64,000 bases of DNA from assembly GCF_030068445.1 (NCBI RefSeq), contig NZ_JAQPOK010000150.1, positions 1 through 64,000 on the forward strand. Reading direction: 5' to 3'. Shown in pieces: positions 17,530-25,452 of the stretch. Source of the DNA: Roseofilum halophilum BLCC-M91. Lineage in GTDB: Bacteria > Cyanobacteriota > Cyanobacteriia > Cyanobacteriales > Desertifilaceae. The translations under genes and the position numbers were made by a program. Below the pieces are notes generated by a model that was given only the letters and a program-made list of their open reading frames with translations, searched no databases and was not told the origin of the DNA. Within the stretch, counting starts at the first letter, position 1; the number at the start of each line of letters is the position of its first letter.

Positions 17530-17731
17530 AATTGTTTCTCCAGTTGTTTAATTAAGTGTTTTTTTCCTTACAGTTCTAACTATAGCAAACTTTTTTGTAG
17601 TCACTGCTACAGAATGGGCAATTTTAACAAAAGTTAATGATTGTACTCAGGAAGCAGGGACTGTTCAGGGAGGTAAAAACCACGGTATGCTAACCCCGTC
17701 CCAGTGAAACAAAACGGAGCTAAGGAAAAGC

Positions 17732-18580
17732 GTGTCTATAGAGGAGAAGCAAATCGAAGTCGGTTCCCTAGAGTGGTTTTATCGAGAAGCGCAACCGATG
17801 CAAGCGACTGAGAAACCTCCGGTTTTATTGCTCCATGGGTTGCTTTCCCAAAGCTATAGTTGGCGGGAGGTTATGCCGTCTTTAGCGGAAAAAGGGTTTT
17901 GGGCGATCGCCCCCGACTGGATCGGTGCAGGGAAATCATCACTGCCAGAAAAACGGGACTTTGCCTATACTCCTGAAGCGTTTGCTCAAGCTTTAGGAGA
18001 CCTCATTGATAGCCTAGAATTGGAGCAAGTTTCCCTAGTGCTGCAAGGCTACACCAGTGTTCCTGGACTCCTCTATGCTCTGCAAAATGGCGATCGCATC
18101 CATCGCCTTAGCCTCATCAACATGCCCCTGAGCGCCAGTGCCAAATTACCCTGGAAAATCCAGCAATTTACCCTACCCCTAGCCGGAGAAATGATGACCC
18201 AAGATCCCCTGATTGTCGATCGCACCCTAGAAGGGGGATCGCCCTATCAAGTCGATGACAAAGACCTCAATGTTTATCGTCGTCCCTTTCTGGAAACTTC
18301 GGCTGCTGGACGCGCTCTGCTGGCAACCTTGCGAAATCTGAACCTGAAATCGAGTTTAGCCGAAATTAGCAGCACCCTCCCCCAATGGTCAAAACCCCTG
18401 CAAGTCATTTGGGGAGAAAACGATCCCTGGTTGTTACAATCGAGTGCTAAAGAAGCGATTTCTAGGGTATCCCAAGCCGAATTTATTGCCTTAGAAGAAG
18501 TTGGCCATTATGCTCAAGAAGACTGGCCGGAAAAAGTGTGCGAGGCTCTGATTCCATTTCTACGCAGACAAAGTGACTAG
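17732..18580 (+). CDS. Alpha/beta hydrolase fold protein, nucleophile not evident
   Basis: A 282-residue alpha/beta hydrolase. It has the oxyanion segment LLLHGLLSQSYSW, then APDWIGAGKS, the acid loop WGENDPW (about 230) and the C-terminal histidine EEVGHYAQED (about 260). The nucleophile elbow, which should read GxSxG or xDWG, reads LVLQGYTSVPG, so no Ser or Asp stands at the usual place. Either it uses an unusual residue or it is a non-hydrolytic member; some photosynthetic-lineage homologues are thought to share a QGY form. GTG 17732 follows AAGGAAA. It lies 12 bp upstream of the RuvC-like gene, probably one operon. Confidence 0.85.
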   Translation: MSIEEKQIEVGSLEWFYREAQPMQATEKPPVLLLHGLLSQSYSWREVMPSLAEKGFWAIAPDWIGAGKSSLPEKRDFAYTPEAFAQALGDLIDSLELEQVSLVLQGYTSVPGLLYALQNGDRIHRLSLINMPLSASAKLPWKIQQFTLPLAGEMMTQDPLIVDRTLEGGSPYQVDDKDLNVYRRPFLETSAAGRALLATLRNLNLKSSLAEISSTLPQWSKPLQVIWGENDPWLLQSSAKEAISRVSQAEFIALEEVGHYAQEDWPEKVCEALIPFLRRQSD

Positions 18581-18592
18581 AGTTGAAAGTTG

Positions 18593-18997
18593 ATGATTCT
18601 GGGATTCGATCCGGGTAAAGATAAGTGCGGCATTGCGGTGATGGGAGAAGATCGCCAGGTATTCGAGCATGAGGTGGTTGCTTCCGAGCAGGCGATCGCC
18701 ACCTTAAAGCGATGGTGCGAACAATATGGGATTTCCGTTTTGGTGATGGGAAATCAAACCACCTCGAAAGCATGGGAAGCGAAACTGAAACCGGAGTTTG
18801 CCGAAACGGTGGAGATTATCAAGGTCGATGAGAGATATTCTACCTTAGAAGCTCGCGATCGCTACTGGCAAATGTATCCCCCAAAAGGCTTAACTCGTCT
18901 GATTCCCCAAGGAATGCGCCAACCCCCCCGTCCCATCGATGATATTGTGGCGATTATCCTGATTGAACGCTATTTTGGTTCGTTCGAGAAATACTAG
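18593..18997 (+). CDS. RuvC/YqgF-like RNase H-fold protein
   Basis: A 134-residue protein with the RNase H-like fold of Holliday-junction resolvase-like nucleases. It has an N-terminal strand ILGFDPGKDKCGIAV (first catalytic Asp), middle VLVMGNQTTS, then VDERYSTLEAR, and the C-terminal acidic pair in RPIDDIVAIILIERY. These fit the RuvX/YqgF group, whose members process pre-16S rRNA. Cyanobacteria also have a more canonical YqgF, so this is probably a divergent paralogue. ATG 18593 is preferred over TTG 18590. The stop codon overlaps the left arm of an interrupted palindrome (18996-19061). Confidence 0.7.
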   Translation: MILGFDPGKDKCGIAVMGEDRQVFEHEVVASEQAIATLKRWCEQYGISVLVMGNQTTSKAWEAKLKPEFAETVEIIKVDERYSTLEARDRYWQMYPPKGLTRLIPQGMRQPPRPIDDIVAIILIERYFGSFEKY

Positions 18998-19061
18998 AAA
19001 CCGGGTTTGTGCGACAATTTTGGACTCTCAACCCAAATCTGGATTCAGAAACCCGGTTTCT
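18996..19061. repeat. Interrupted palindrome (AGAAACCGGGTTT / AAACCCGGTTTCT)
   Basis: Perfect 13-bp inverted arms at 18996-19008 and 19049-19061 are separated by 40 bases. The element sits directly at the stop codon of the RuvC-like gene and could act as a terminator. A partial GAAACCCGGTT also occurs at 34738. Confidence 0.75.
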
Positions 19062-19310
19062 CGGTTGGGGGCGATCGCTCCCTCCCTCCGAAAATTTTTA
19101 CGAAACTTCAGATTGGACGCGATCGATAAATCCGCTAAAACTCTATCCTAAAAAGGGCTTGAGGAAACATAGCTGAAATTGCTCCTCAGACAAAACATGA
19201 ATTTTTGTTACAAAGAACTCGATTTGGCATAAAAACACCCCCTAAAACCTGAGTACCTTATAGAGGCCTTAATTGCTTCTGACGATAAATTCATGTTTTG
19301 AGGAACCATA

Positions 19311-19445
19311 ATGCTCAGGATTTCTACCCAAACCTCGATCGCAGCAACTACATTAGGTATCGCGACTCTGGCGATCGCCCTTTCATGTCAGCGACAGCCG
19401 AAACCCCCCTGCTTTTTAAGGGGGTTTGGAGGATCTACAACTTAG
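19311..19445 (+). CDS. Possible small lipoprotein or remnant (44 aa)
   Basis: ATG 19311 follows TGAGGAACCATA and opens a 44-codon frame. Its first 26 residues (MLRISTQTSIAATTLGIATL then AIALSC) look like a lipoprotein signal peptide with a lipobox cysteine. The rest (QRQPKPPCFLRGFGG) is coded by a terminator-like inverted repeat at 19401-19427 and looks meaningless. It may be the 5' remnant of a lost lipoprotein gene. The frame ends in the stop of the convergent thf1 gene. Weak call. Confidence 0.3.
   Translation: MLRISTQTSIAATTLGIATLAIALSCQRQPKPPCFLRGFGGSTT
19401..19427. terminator. Terminator-like hairpin downstream of thf1
   Basis: AAACCCCC (19401-19408) pairs with GGGGGTTT (19420-19427) around an 11-base loop, just past the 3' end of thf1. 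On the minus strand the arm ends in TTT, so it could end the thf1 transcript. Confidence 0.5.
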
Positions 19446-20188
19446 TCTTCTTTTCTAGATTCGTCTGTAGCTTGCTCAGTTTCCTCAGTAGACGAAGACG
19501 CAGCAGCAGAAGCATCCTTCTCTAAGATTTGCTCTTGGCGCTTTTTGCGTTCAGCCTCCAAGATATCCTTCATCACTGCCTGAGCTTGCTTGAGCTTCTC
19601 TAAATTCGACCGATACAGCTCAATATCCTTGAGCAGTTTTTCCACAGAGATCCCTAACCCTTGGGCGATCTTTTCTAAAGCTTGGCTACGAGTCTCCTCA
19701 GTGTTCACTCGTTCGGGATCGACCGTAGACACTAGGGTATACAAACCAATGGCAAACAGACGGCTATATTTAAACTTAGGATTATTGGCGATCGCCTTCA
19801 ACCGCTCCCGCAGAGCATCCGCACCATCACCTTGATGCGGATCGGACAGCAGAGCCACCAAAGCCTCTCCAGACCAATCCTTCACCTGTTCCTTCACCTG
19901 TTGAGCATCGGCACGATAAACATTCGCGTCGCTCTCCAACGCTTGACACAAAGCCGTAAAAATAGACGCTTTGTCAGCCTCTGGTACATATCCCTCCATA
20001 AACTGGTCAAAGGACGAAACAACCCCAAGAGCATAAATGGGGTCATACTCAAAGTCCACATTGACCGACAGTAAATGCATCTCTACCATCAACTCCTCCA
20101 CCACACGGCGGTAGATAGAATTGATCGGCCGGGTGTGATGAGTATAAAACGCTCGCTTGGTATCTGAGACAGTGCGGACAGTATTCAC
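19442..20188 (-). CDS. thf1: Thylakoid formation protein Thf1/Psb29
   Basis: A protein of about 248 residues of the Psb29/THF1 family. It is needed for PSII biogenesis and repair, and in Synechocystis it associates with FtsH complexes. The N-terminus NTVRTVSDTKRAFYTHHTRPI is the family signature, and helical segments follow. The C-terminus is charged, with a coiled-coil (AEREKKRQEQILEKD-like) and an acidic Glu/Thr end. The frame extends to 20203, but homologues begin at NTVRTVSD, so GTG 20188 is the likely start. An ftsH gene lies 10 kb away in this window, but not in the same operon. Confidence 0.92.
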   Translation of the reverse strand: MNTVRTVSDTKRAFYTHHTRPINSIYRRVVEELMVEMHLLSVNVDFEYDPIYALGVVSSFDQFMEGYVPEADKASIFTALCQALESDANVYRADAQQVKEQVKDWSGEALVALLSDPHQGDGADALRERLKAIANNPKFKYSRLFAIGLYTLVSTVDPERVNTEETRSQALEKIAQGLGISVEKLLKDIELYRSNLEKLKQAQAVMKDILEAERKKRQEQILEKDASAAASSSTEETEQATDESRKED

Positions 20189-20366
20189 AGCTACAATTAT
20201 CAAGAGTGGGTCATCCCATTCTCGCCCCTAAAGGTCACTTTGCCAAGACTTTTCAGACAAACCAGAATCGAAACCCAGTTACTAGGAGCATAAGACGGCT
20301 GCTTGAATCAAGCCCACCGCCTCCTCTCCCGACCGCAAAACTTGTTTACGATGCTCTCGGCCAAAA

Positions 20367-20723
20367 TTATCCAGGTATTCTGGGAACCCCTTCTAGTGCA
20401 TCATTTTCCGTTTCAAAAATTTCAAATACAGAATCCATCATCGTCACTTCAAACACCAACTTGGCCTCTGGGTGAACATTACAGATCCGAAAACTGCCTT
20501 TGACTTTCTCCGCATCTCGCATCCCAGCCACCAAAGAGGTTAGACCTGAGCTATCAATAAAATTGACTTGACCCAGATTCACCACCACATGCCTACTGAG
20601 CTTGGAAATACATTCCTGTAGCTTCAAACGAAATTGCCAGGCTGTAGTGATATCCAAACGTCCGGTTGGCGTTAAAACTATCACCGTTGTTCCATCTTCA
20701 GTTTCGTGTGTTCTTTGCTCCAT
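20367..20723 (-). CDS. STAS-domain anti-sigma factor antagonist
   Basis: A 118-residue single STAS domain protein (SpoIIAA/RsbV type). Such proteins bind a switch kinase or anti-sigma factor when unphosphorylated. The signature loop NFIDSSGLTSLVAG holds the likely phospho-serine (Ser58 or Ser59 from ATG 20723). The N-terminal strand VIVLTPTGRLD is also typical. The frame upstream to 20819 has no support; an ATG at 20723 after CTACCTT...AAA is the natural start. No cognate kinase or phosphatase gene is adjacent. It is 180 bp upstream of thf1 on the same strand but is probably transcribed separately. Confidence 0.87.
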   Translation of the reverse strand: MEQRTHETEDGTTVIVLTPTGRLDITTAWQFRLKLQECISKLSRHVVVNLGQVNFIDSSGLTSLVAGMRDAEKVKGSFRICNVHPEAKLVFEVTMMDSVFEIFETENDALEGVPRIPG

Positions 20724-21082
20724 TTTGGCTCGTCTACCTTCTCTATAGGAATTGTGGACTTCTGGTGTTGATTGTAGTATCTCCAATCGACTTGGAACAA
20801 GCCTTAGACCCATAATCAATCAGACTTTCTGGATTTAACCCTCAACATTGAGATCCTCTGCACCCATTTTAGGGCACAACCGTACAACCTCTATGGCTCT
20901 AACACACAAAAACCGTTCTGAACTGAAATAATTCTTAATCCATCATCCGCAGATCTCACTGGCAATGTTAACCTAGCGTGAATGACCCACTCCCAGTTGA
21001 CATTAACCCTCCCCTAATCCTGCTCAAACCTAAACCGTGTCAATCATCCCTATTATTTTTTAGCGTGAGTATTGAATAGACA

Positions 21083-21607
21083 ATGCCAGATTTTTTGTCT
21101 AAGCTATTGGGTCGCAAAAGTCGTAAAGTTCGCTGTACCCTAGCCAAAACCTATCGTGTCATTAGTTCAGCGTCAGTCGATGATCTATGGCAAACCGTTG
21201 TTGATTTCGCGGATGTCTCTTGGCATCCCCTCTTAGCGCGAACGAATGTCCCCAGGGGTTTAGTCCCTAAACCTGGACTAATTTTTCGCGCTGTAACCAG
21301 GTTTTGCCCGATTCCGATTCGCATTTTTGTCGAACGAGTCAGACCCAGGGAACTCTTAAGCATTAGAATCCTTGCCATGCCCGGAATTGAAGAGCGGATC
21401 ATCTACCAAGTCGAGTCCACCGTTTGGGGAACGCGGATCTCCTATTCTGTTACCCTGCGAGGATGGCTCTCCCCTGTGATTTGGTCGTTTATTCGTCCCT
21501 ATACGGCTAAAGTGGCGGAAGCCCTGGCCAAGGCAGCAGAGAAGGCAGCCCAAGGAAGTTCAGGAAAGAAAACGCCCCCGGAAAACTCGGTGGATTTTGG
21601 ATTTTGA
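21083..21607 (+). CDS. SRPBCC (START-like) family protein
   Basis: A 174-residue protein with a polyketide-cyclase/START-like ligand-binding fold. Pattern seen: an N-terminal strand (AKTYRVISSASVDDLWQTVVDFADVSWHPLL), the middle IEERIIYQVESTVWGTRISYSVTLRGW and a C-terminal amphipathic helix (AKVAEALAKAAEKAAQG). Such proteins bind lipids or other hydrophobic ligands. The ligand is unknown. It is a single gene 92 bp before mrp, on the same strand. Confidence 0.7.
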   Translation: MPDFLSKLLGRKSRKVRCTLAKTYRVISSASVDDLWQTVVDFADVSWHPLLARTNVPRGLVPKPGLIFRAVTRFCPIPIRIFVERVRPRELLSIRILAMPGIEERIIYQVESTVWGTRISYSVTLRGWLSPVIWSFIRPYTAKVAEALAKAAEKAAQGSSGKKTPPENSVDFGF

Positions 21608-21699
21608 GTCCATGGGAATAAAAACCCATGAGAACTCCCCAAGAGCGTTAAAATTTTATGAGTAACACCGAAATTATCAACAGCGAATAGCTAATCATT

Positions 21700-22779
21700 A
21701 TGAATCTGACCCTCGATCGCCAATCCGTTTTGGAAGTCCTGAGACCTGTGGAAGACCCAGAACTGCGGAAAAGTTTGGTGGAACTGAATATGATTCGCCA
21801 GATTGAGATTGATACTCAGGGCAATGTGAATTTCACCTTGGTACTGACGACTCCAGCTTGTCCACTGCGGGAATTTATTGTGGAAGACTGTACGAAAGCG
21901 GTGAAACAGATCCCAGGGGTTCAAGCGGTGAATATTGAGGTGACAGCAGAAACGCCCCAAGCTAAGAATAGCTTACCCGATCGCCAAGGCATTGAAGGGG
22001 TGAAAAATATTATTGCTATCTCCAGTGGGAAAGGGGGCGTGGGCAAAAGTACGGTCGCGGTGAATGTGGCTGTCGCTTTAGCCCAAACTGGGGCCAAAGT
22101 AGGGTTAATTGATGCTGATATCTATGGCCCCAATGCTCCGACTATGTTGGGCTTGGACTCCGCTAAGGTGATGGTACAAGAAAGAGGAGGTCAAGAAGTC
22201 CTAGAACCTGCTTTTAATCACGGCGTGAAGCTGGTTTCCATGGGCTTTTTGATTGAAAAAGACCAACCGGTAGTCTGGCGCGGCCCCATGCTCAATGGGG
22301 TGATTCGCCAATTCCTCTATCAGGTGGACTGGGGTGAGTTGGATTATCTGATCGTGGATATGCCTCCCGGAACCGGAGATGCCCAATTAACCCTCACCCA
22401 AGCCGTTCCCATGGTGGGGGCCATAATTGTCACCACACCCCAAAATGTTGCCCTTCTTGACTCGCGCAAGGGTCTGAAAATGTTTGAACAGATGGGGGTT
22501 CCAGTGCTGGGAATTGTGGAAAATATGAGTTATTTTATTCCCCCGGATCTGCCCGATCGCCAGTATGACATCTTTGGTTCGGGAGGGGGCGCAAAAACCT
22601 CAGAAGAACTCGGTATTTCCCTGCTCGGTTGTATTCCCCTAGAAATGTCTTTACGCGAAGGTGGAGATTCAGGCTTGCCGATTGTGGTCAGCAACCCTGA
22701 ATCCGCCTCGGCTAAAGCTCTAGTTGAGGTAGCTAAGGCGATCGCCGCTAAAATCTCCGTCGCCGTCCTCGCCGGATAA
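21700..22779 (+). CDS. Mrp/ApbC family iron-sulfur cluster carrier ATPase
   Basis: A 359-residue P-loop ATPase that carries and transfers Fe-S clusters in the cytoplasm. It has an N-terminal DUF59/MIP18 domain (about 5-85), then the deviant Walker A SSGKGGVGKST (about 107-117), GLIDADIYGPNAPTMLG and the VDMPPGTGDAQLTL motif of Mrp/NBP35. The length is usual. The CxxC pair seen in many Mrp proteins near the C-terminus is not visible here: LGIVENMSYF is followed by IPPDLPDRQYDIFGSGG, where others often have CP..C. The gene is followed by a repeat-containing gap and rodA. Confidence 0.9.
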   Translation: MNLTLDRQSVLEVLRPVEDPELRKSLVELNMIRQIEIDTQGNVNFTLVLTTPACPLREFIVEDCTKAVKQIPGVQAVNIEVTAETPQAKNSLPDRQGIEGVKNIIAISSGKGGVGKSTVAVNVAVALAQTGAKVGLIDADIYGPNAPTMLGLDSAKVMVQERGGQEVLEPAFNHGVKLVSMGFLIEKDQPVVWRGPMLNGVIRQFLYQVDWGELDYLIVDMPPGTGDAQLTLTQAVPMVGAIIVTTPQNVALLDSRKGLKMFEQMGVPVLGIVENMSYFIPPDLPDRQYDIFGSGGGAKTSEELGISLLGCIPLEMSLREGGDSGLPIVVSNPESASAKALVEVAKAIAAKISVAVLAG

Positions 22780-22840
22780 ATTATCCTTTTGTCCAGGTAA
22801 TAGGGAATAGGGAATAGGAAAATAGTCTTAACTTGTCCCT

Positions 22841-22868
22841 ATTACCCATTACCCATTACCCATTACCC
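22841..22868. repeat. Heptamer tandem repeat (ATTACCC x4)
   Basis: Four exact ATTACCC units end six bases before the rodA start codon, where the ribosome binding site would be expected. The same heptamer runs seven times at 38197-38250. Confidence 0.9.
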
Positions 22869-22874
22869 ATTTTT

Positions 22875-24146
22875 ATGCGTAGATCTCTATTTCACTCGCC
22901 CAATGCTGTTTCTAGAATTCACTGGTTTTCCTTACTCAGTAGTTGGAAAAACTTAGATTGGTTCCTGCTGATCTTGGTGGTGGGACTTACCCTGTTTGGT
23001 GGGATCGTGATTCGCTCAACCCAGCTTAATCTCGAATACACCGATTGGGTGCAACATTGGATTATTGGGGGAATGGGTTGCATTCTAGCCCTATTTATTT
23101 CCCGTTGGCGCTACCAGCAACTCATCCAGTGGCAATGGATTATTTATGGGATTACTAACCTTTCCCTATTAGCGGTGATTTTTGTAGGGACAACGGCTTT
23201 AGGGGCGCAACGATGGATTACGATTGGGGGTTTTAATATTCAACCCTCTGAATTTGCTAAATTGGGGGTGATTATTACCTTAGCTTCTCTCTTGCACAGT
23301 AAGGGAGCTTCCACCCTATCGAGCTTGTTCAAAACCCTGGGTATTGTAGCTGTCCCCTGGGCTTTGGTGTTTCTGCAACCGGACTTAGGAACGTCTTTAG
23401 TATTTGGGGCGATCGCCTTGGGAATGCTTTACTGGGCCAATACAAATCCGGGTTGGTTGATTTTACTGATCTCTCCCCTAGTCTCGGCGATTCTATTTAA
23501 TATCTACCTTCCGGCCTGGTTTGCTTGGGCTGGTTTACTGGTTCTCTTAGCCTGGACTACTCTCCCTTGGCCGCGCATGGGAGCTGGGGTTACTCTTGCT
23601 CTGACGACAGCCTTCGGGTTTTTAGGAGAAGTCTTTTGGGGACTGCTCAAGGATTACCAAAAAGACCGGTTAATCCTATTTATCAATCCTGAAAAAGACC
23701 CCCTAGGGGGAGGATATCATTTAATTCAATCCCGGATTGCCATTGGTTCCGGACAACTCCATGGCACAGGATTACATCAGGGAACCCAAACCCAACTGCA
23801 TTTTATTCCCGAACAACATACGGATTTTATCTTTTCTGCTGTCGGTGAGGAGCTGGGATTTATTGGCGCGGCTATCCTGTTGGTGGTGTTCTGGTTAATC
23901 TGTTTGCGGTTGGTGATGATTGCCCAAAATGCTAAGGATAATTTCGGTTCCTTGCTGGCGATCGGGGTATTATCGATGATTGTGTTCCAGGTGATGGTGA
24001 ATATTGGTATGACGATTGGCCTTGCTCCGGTAACTGGAATTCCTCTACCCTGGATGAGTTATGGGCGATCGGCTCTGCTGACAAATTTTTTGGCGATCGG
24101 CTTGGTGGAAGCGGTCGCAAACCACCGACATCGGCTAAAGTTTTAA
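22875..24146 (+). CDS. rodA: Rod-shape/peptidoglycan glycosyltransferase RodA (SEDS)
   Basis: A 423-residue SEDS-family integral membrane protein with about ten hydrophobic helices. It polymerises peptidoglycan glycan strands during elongation. Motifs: QPSEFAKLGVI, QPDLGTSLVFGAIAL, the extracytoplasmic loop LHFIPEQHTDFIFSAVGEELGF and the end GMTIGLAPVTGIPLPWMSYGRSALL. This last motif and the LIQSRIAIGSG element point to RodA. ATG 22875 is used; upstream codons to TTG 22833 are made of heptamer repeat, and no clear ribosome binding site remains. It is followed 30 bp later by ndhS. Confidence 0.9.
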   Translation: MRRSLFHSPNAVSRIHWFSLLSSWKNLDWFLLILVVGLTLFGGIVIRSTQLNLEYTDWVQHWIIGGMGCILALFISRWRYQQLIQWQWIIYGITNLSLLAVIFVGTTALGAQRWITIGGFNIQPSEFAKLGVIITLASLLHSKGASTLSSLFKTLGIVAVPWALVFLQPDLGTSLVFGAIALGMLYWANTNPGWLILLISPLVSAILFNIYLPAWFAWAGLLVLLAWTTLPWPRMGAGVTLALTTAFGFLGEVFWGLLKDYQKDRLILFINPEKDPLGGGYHLIQSRIAIGSGQLHGTGLHQGTQTQLHFIPEQHTDFIFSAVGEELGFIGAAILLVVFWLICLRLVMIAQNAKDNFGSLLAIGVLSMIVFQVMVNIGMTIGLAPVTGIPLPWMSYGRSALLTNFLAIGLVEAVANHRHRLKF

Positions 24147-24176
24147 TGGATATTTTATAAATTGAGGTAAAAAAGG

Positions 24177-24362
24177 ATGATATTACCAGGTGTAGCAGTA
24201 CGAGTAAAAAATACTGGGGATACCTATTATGGCTTTACTGGCCAAGTACAACGGGTAACCGATGGCAAGGCTGCGGTACTGTTTGAGGGAGGAAATTGGG
24301 ATAAGTTGGTTACCTTCCGACTTTCAGAGTTGGAAATTGATGACCCCACGACGACAAAGTAG
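24177..24362 (+). CDS. ndhS: NAD(P)H-quinone oxidoreductase subunit NdhS
   Basis: A 61-residue SH3-like subunit of the NDH-1 complex that helps dock ferredoxin for cyclic electron flow at the thylakoid. The sequence [47 protein letters not shown] matches the NdhS family closely. ATG 24177 is preceded by GAGGTAAAAAAGG. The stop codon overlaps a short palindromic repeat (AGTGCTTTGCGCT at 24361). It lies 30 bp after rodA, perhaps co-transcribed. Confidence 0.92.
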   Translation: MILPGVAVRVKNTGDTYYGFTGQVQRVTDGKAAVLFEGGNWDKLVTFRLSELEIDDPTTTK

Positions 24363-24373
24363 TGCTTTGCGCT
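24361..24373. repeat. Short palindrome at the ndhS stop codon
   Basis: AGTGCTTTGCGCT (then GGTAATGGG) is a variant of the AGCGCTTCGCGCTGGTAAT element seen at 36045 and 6705. Confidence 0.6.
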
Positions 24374-24451
24374 GGTAATGGGTACTTGGGAAGAATAAAC
24401 CCATACCCTCATCCATCGATAATGCCCCATTTTAGCTGTTTTACGGCACTA

Positions 24452-24577
24452 CTGCCTTGACCGTGTTAAAGCCATCTTTGTAGTGCGATCATCTTGCTTG
24501 CTGTTGTGTGCCCTAGCGAGCAAGATGATCGCACTCCCCAGGATCTAATGCACTGATTTTAGAGCGGTCAAGGCACT
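24452..24577. repeat. Nested inverted repeat, MITE-like
   Basis: Inner arms GTGCGATCATCTTGCTTGCT (24483-24502) and AGCGAGCAAGATGATCGCAC (24515-24534) are complementary except at one position. Outer arms TGCCTTGACCG (about 24453-24463) and CGGTCAAGGCA (about 24566-24576) enclose them, with ACTAC-type flanks. It has no ORF. Related hairpin sequence occurs at 54961-55014. It lies between ndhS and a Uma2 gene. Confidence 0.75.
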
Positions 24578-24646
24578 ACAAAATTAAGCTTGTCAGTTCA
24601 CTACTGGCTTGTTTTTCACTCCCCATAAGCAGTTCTCTGTAAAGCC

Positions 24647-25444
24647 ATGATTCAACTGTATCCCTATCCCAAGCAGAAATCCCTGCCAACGATGTATGAT
24701 TTACCCAGTGAAGATCCGGAGGAACCTGGATTGCCTGATGAGTTTCACGATTACCAACCGGATTTATTAACTCAAACTTGTCAATCTCCCCACTACTCTG
24801 AGGAAGACTATTTTATTGCCAGCGATCTTAATCTCTACTATGACAGCCAGCATACCCTCTGGTACAAACGCCCGGATTGGTTTGTAGTTTTGGGAGCCAA
24901 GCGTAGTCACAACCAACAAGAGTTACGTCTGAGTTATGTGATCTGGCAAGAGCAAATCAGTCCGTTTTTGGTGATTGAGTTAGCGTCTCCAGGAACGGAA
25001 GATGAAGACTTAGGACGCACAGAACGCAAAGAGAAAAAGCCGCCAACCAAATGGGAAGTCTACGAGAAAATTTTACAGGTTCCCTATTATGTGATTTACG
25101 ATCGCTATCAGAATCAGTTGCGGGTGTTTGTCCTTAACTCTGGAAGGTACGAAAGGCTGGAGTTATCAGAGGAGAAAGTCTGGCTCGAACCATTAGGTCT
25201 AGGATTAGGGTTATGGCAAGGGGTGTACGAGGGAGTAGAAGGGCGATGGTTGCGCTTCTACGATCGAGATGGGGCGTGGATACCGACACCAAGTGAGCGG
25301 GCAGAGCAAGAACGGCAACGAGCCGAGCAAGCTGAGTCGGAATGCGATCGCCAACAACAACGTGCAGACCAAGCGGAGTTAGAGTTACAAAAATTACGCG
25401 AAAAGCTTCAACAACTCAATGTAGATCCCGATTCTCTGTCTTAG
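24647..25444 (+). CDS. Uma2 family (DUF820) putative restriction-endonuclease-fold protein
   Basis: A 265-residue protein of the Uma2 family, expanded in cyanobacteria. It has a PD-(D/E)xK-like fold and no settled role. The core has RPDWFVVLG, SPFLVIELASPGTEDEDLG (catalytic-like Asp...Glu), TKWEVYEKILQVPYYVIYDRYQNQLRVF and PLGLGLGLWQGVYEGVEGRWLRFYD. The last about 40 residues are a charged coiled coil rich in ERAEQERQRAEQAE heptads, as in the long Uma2 subtype. A nested inverted repeat lies upstream. It is followed after 8 bp by an unknown gene. Confidence 0.85.
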   Translation: MIQLYPYPKQKSLPTMYDLPSEDPEEPGLPDEFHDYQPDLLTQTCQSPHYSEEDYFIASDLNLYYDSQHTLWYKRPDWFVVLGAKRSHNQQELRLSYVIWQEQISPFLVIELASPGTEDEDLGRTERKEKKPPTKWEVYEKILQVPYYVIYDRYQNQLRVFVLNSGRYERLELSEEKVWLEPLGLGLGLWQGVYEGVEGRWLRFYDRDGAWIPTPSERAEQERQRAEQAESECDRQQQRADQAELELQKLREKLQQLNVDPDSLS

Positions 25445-25452
25445 TCATCCTC

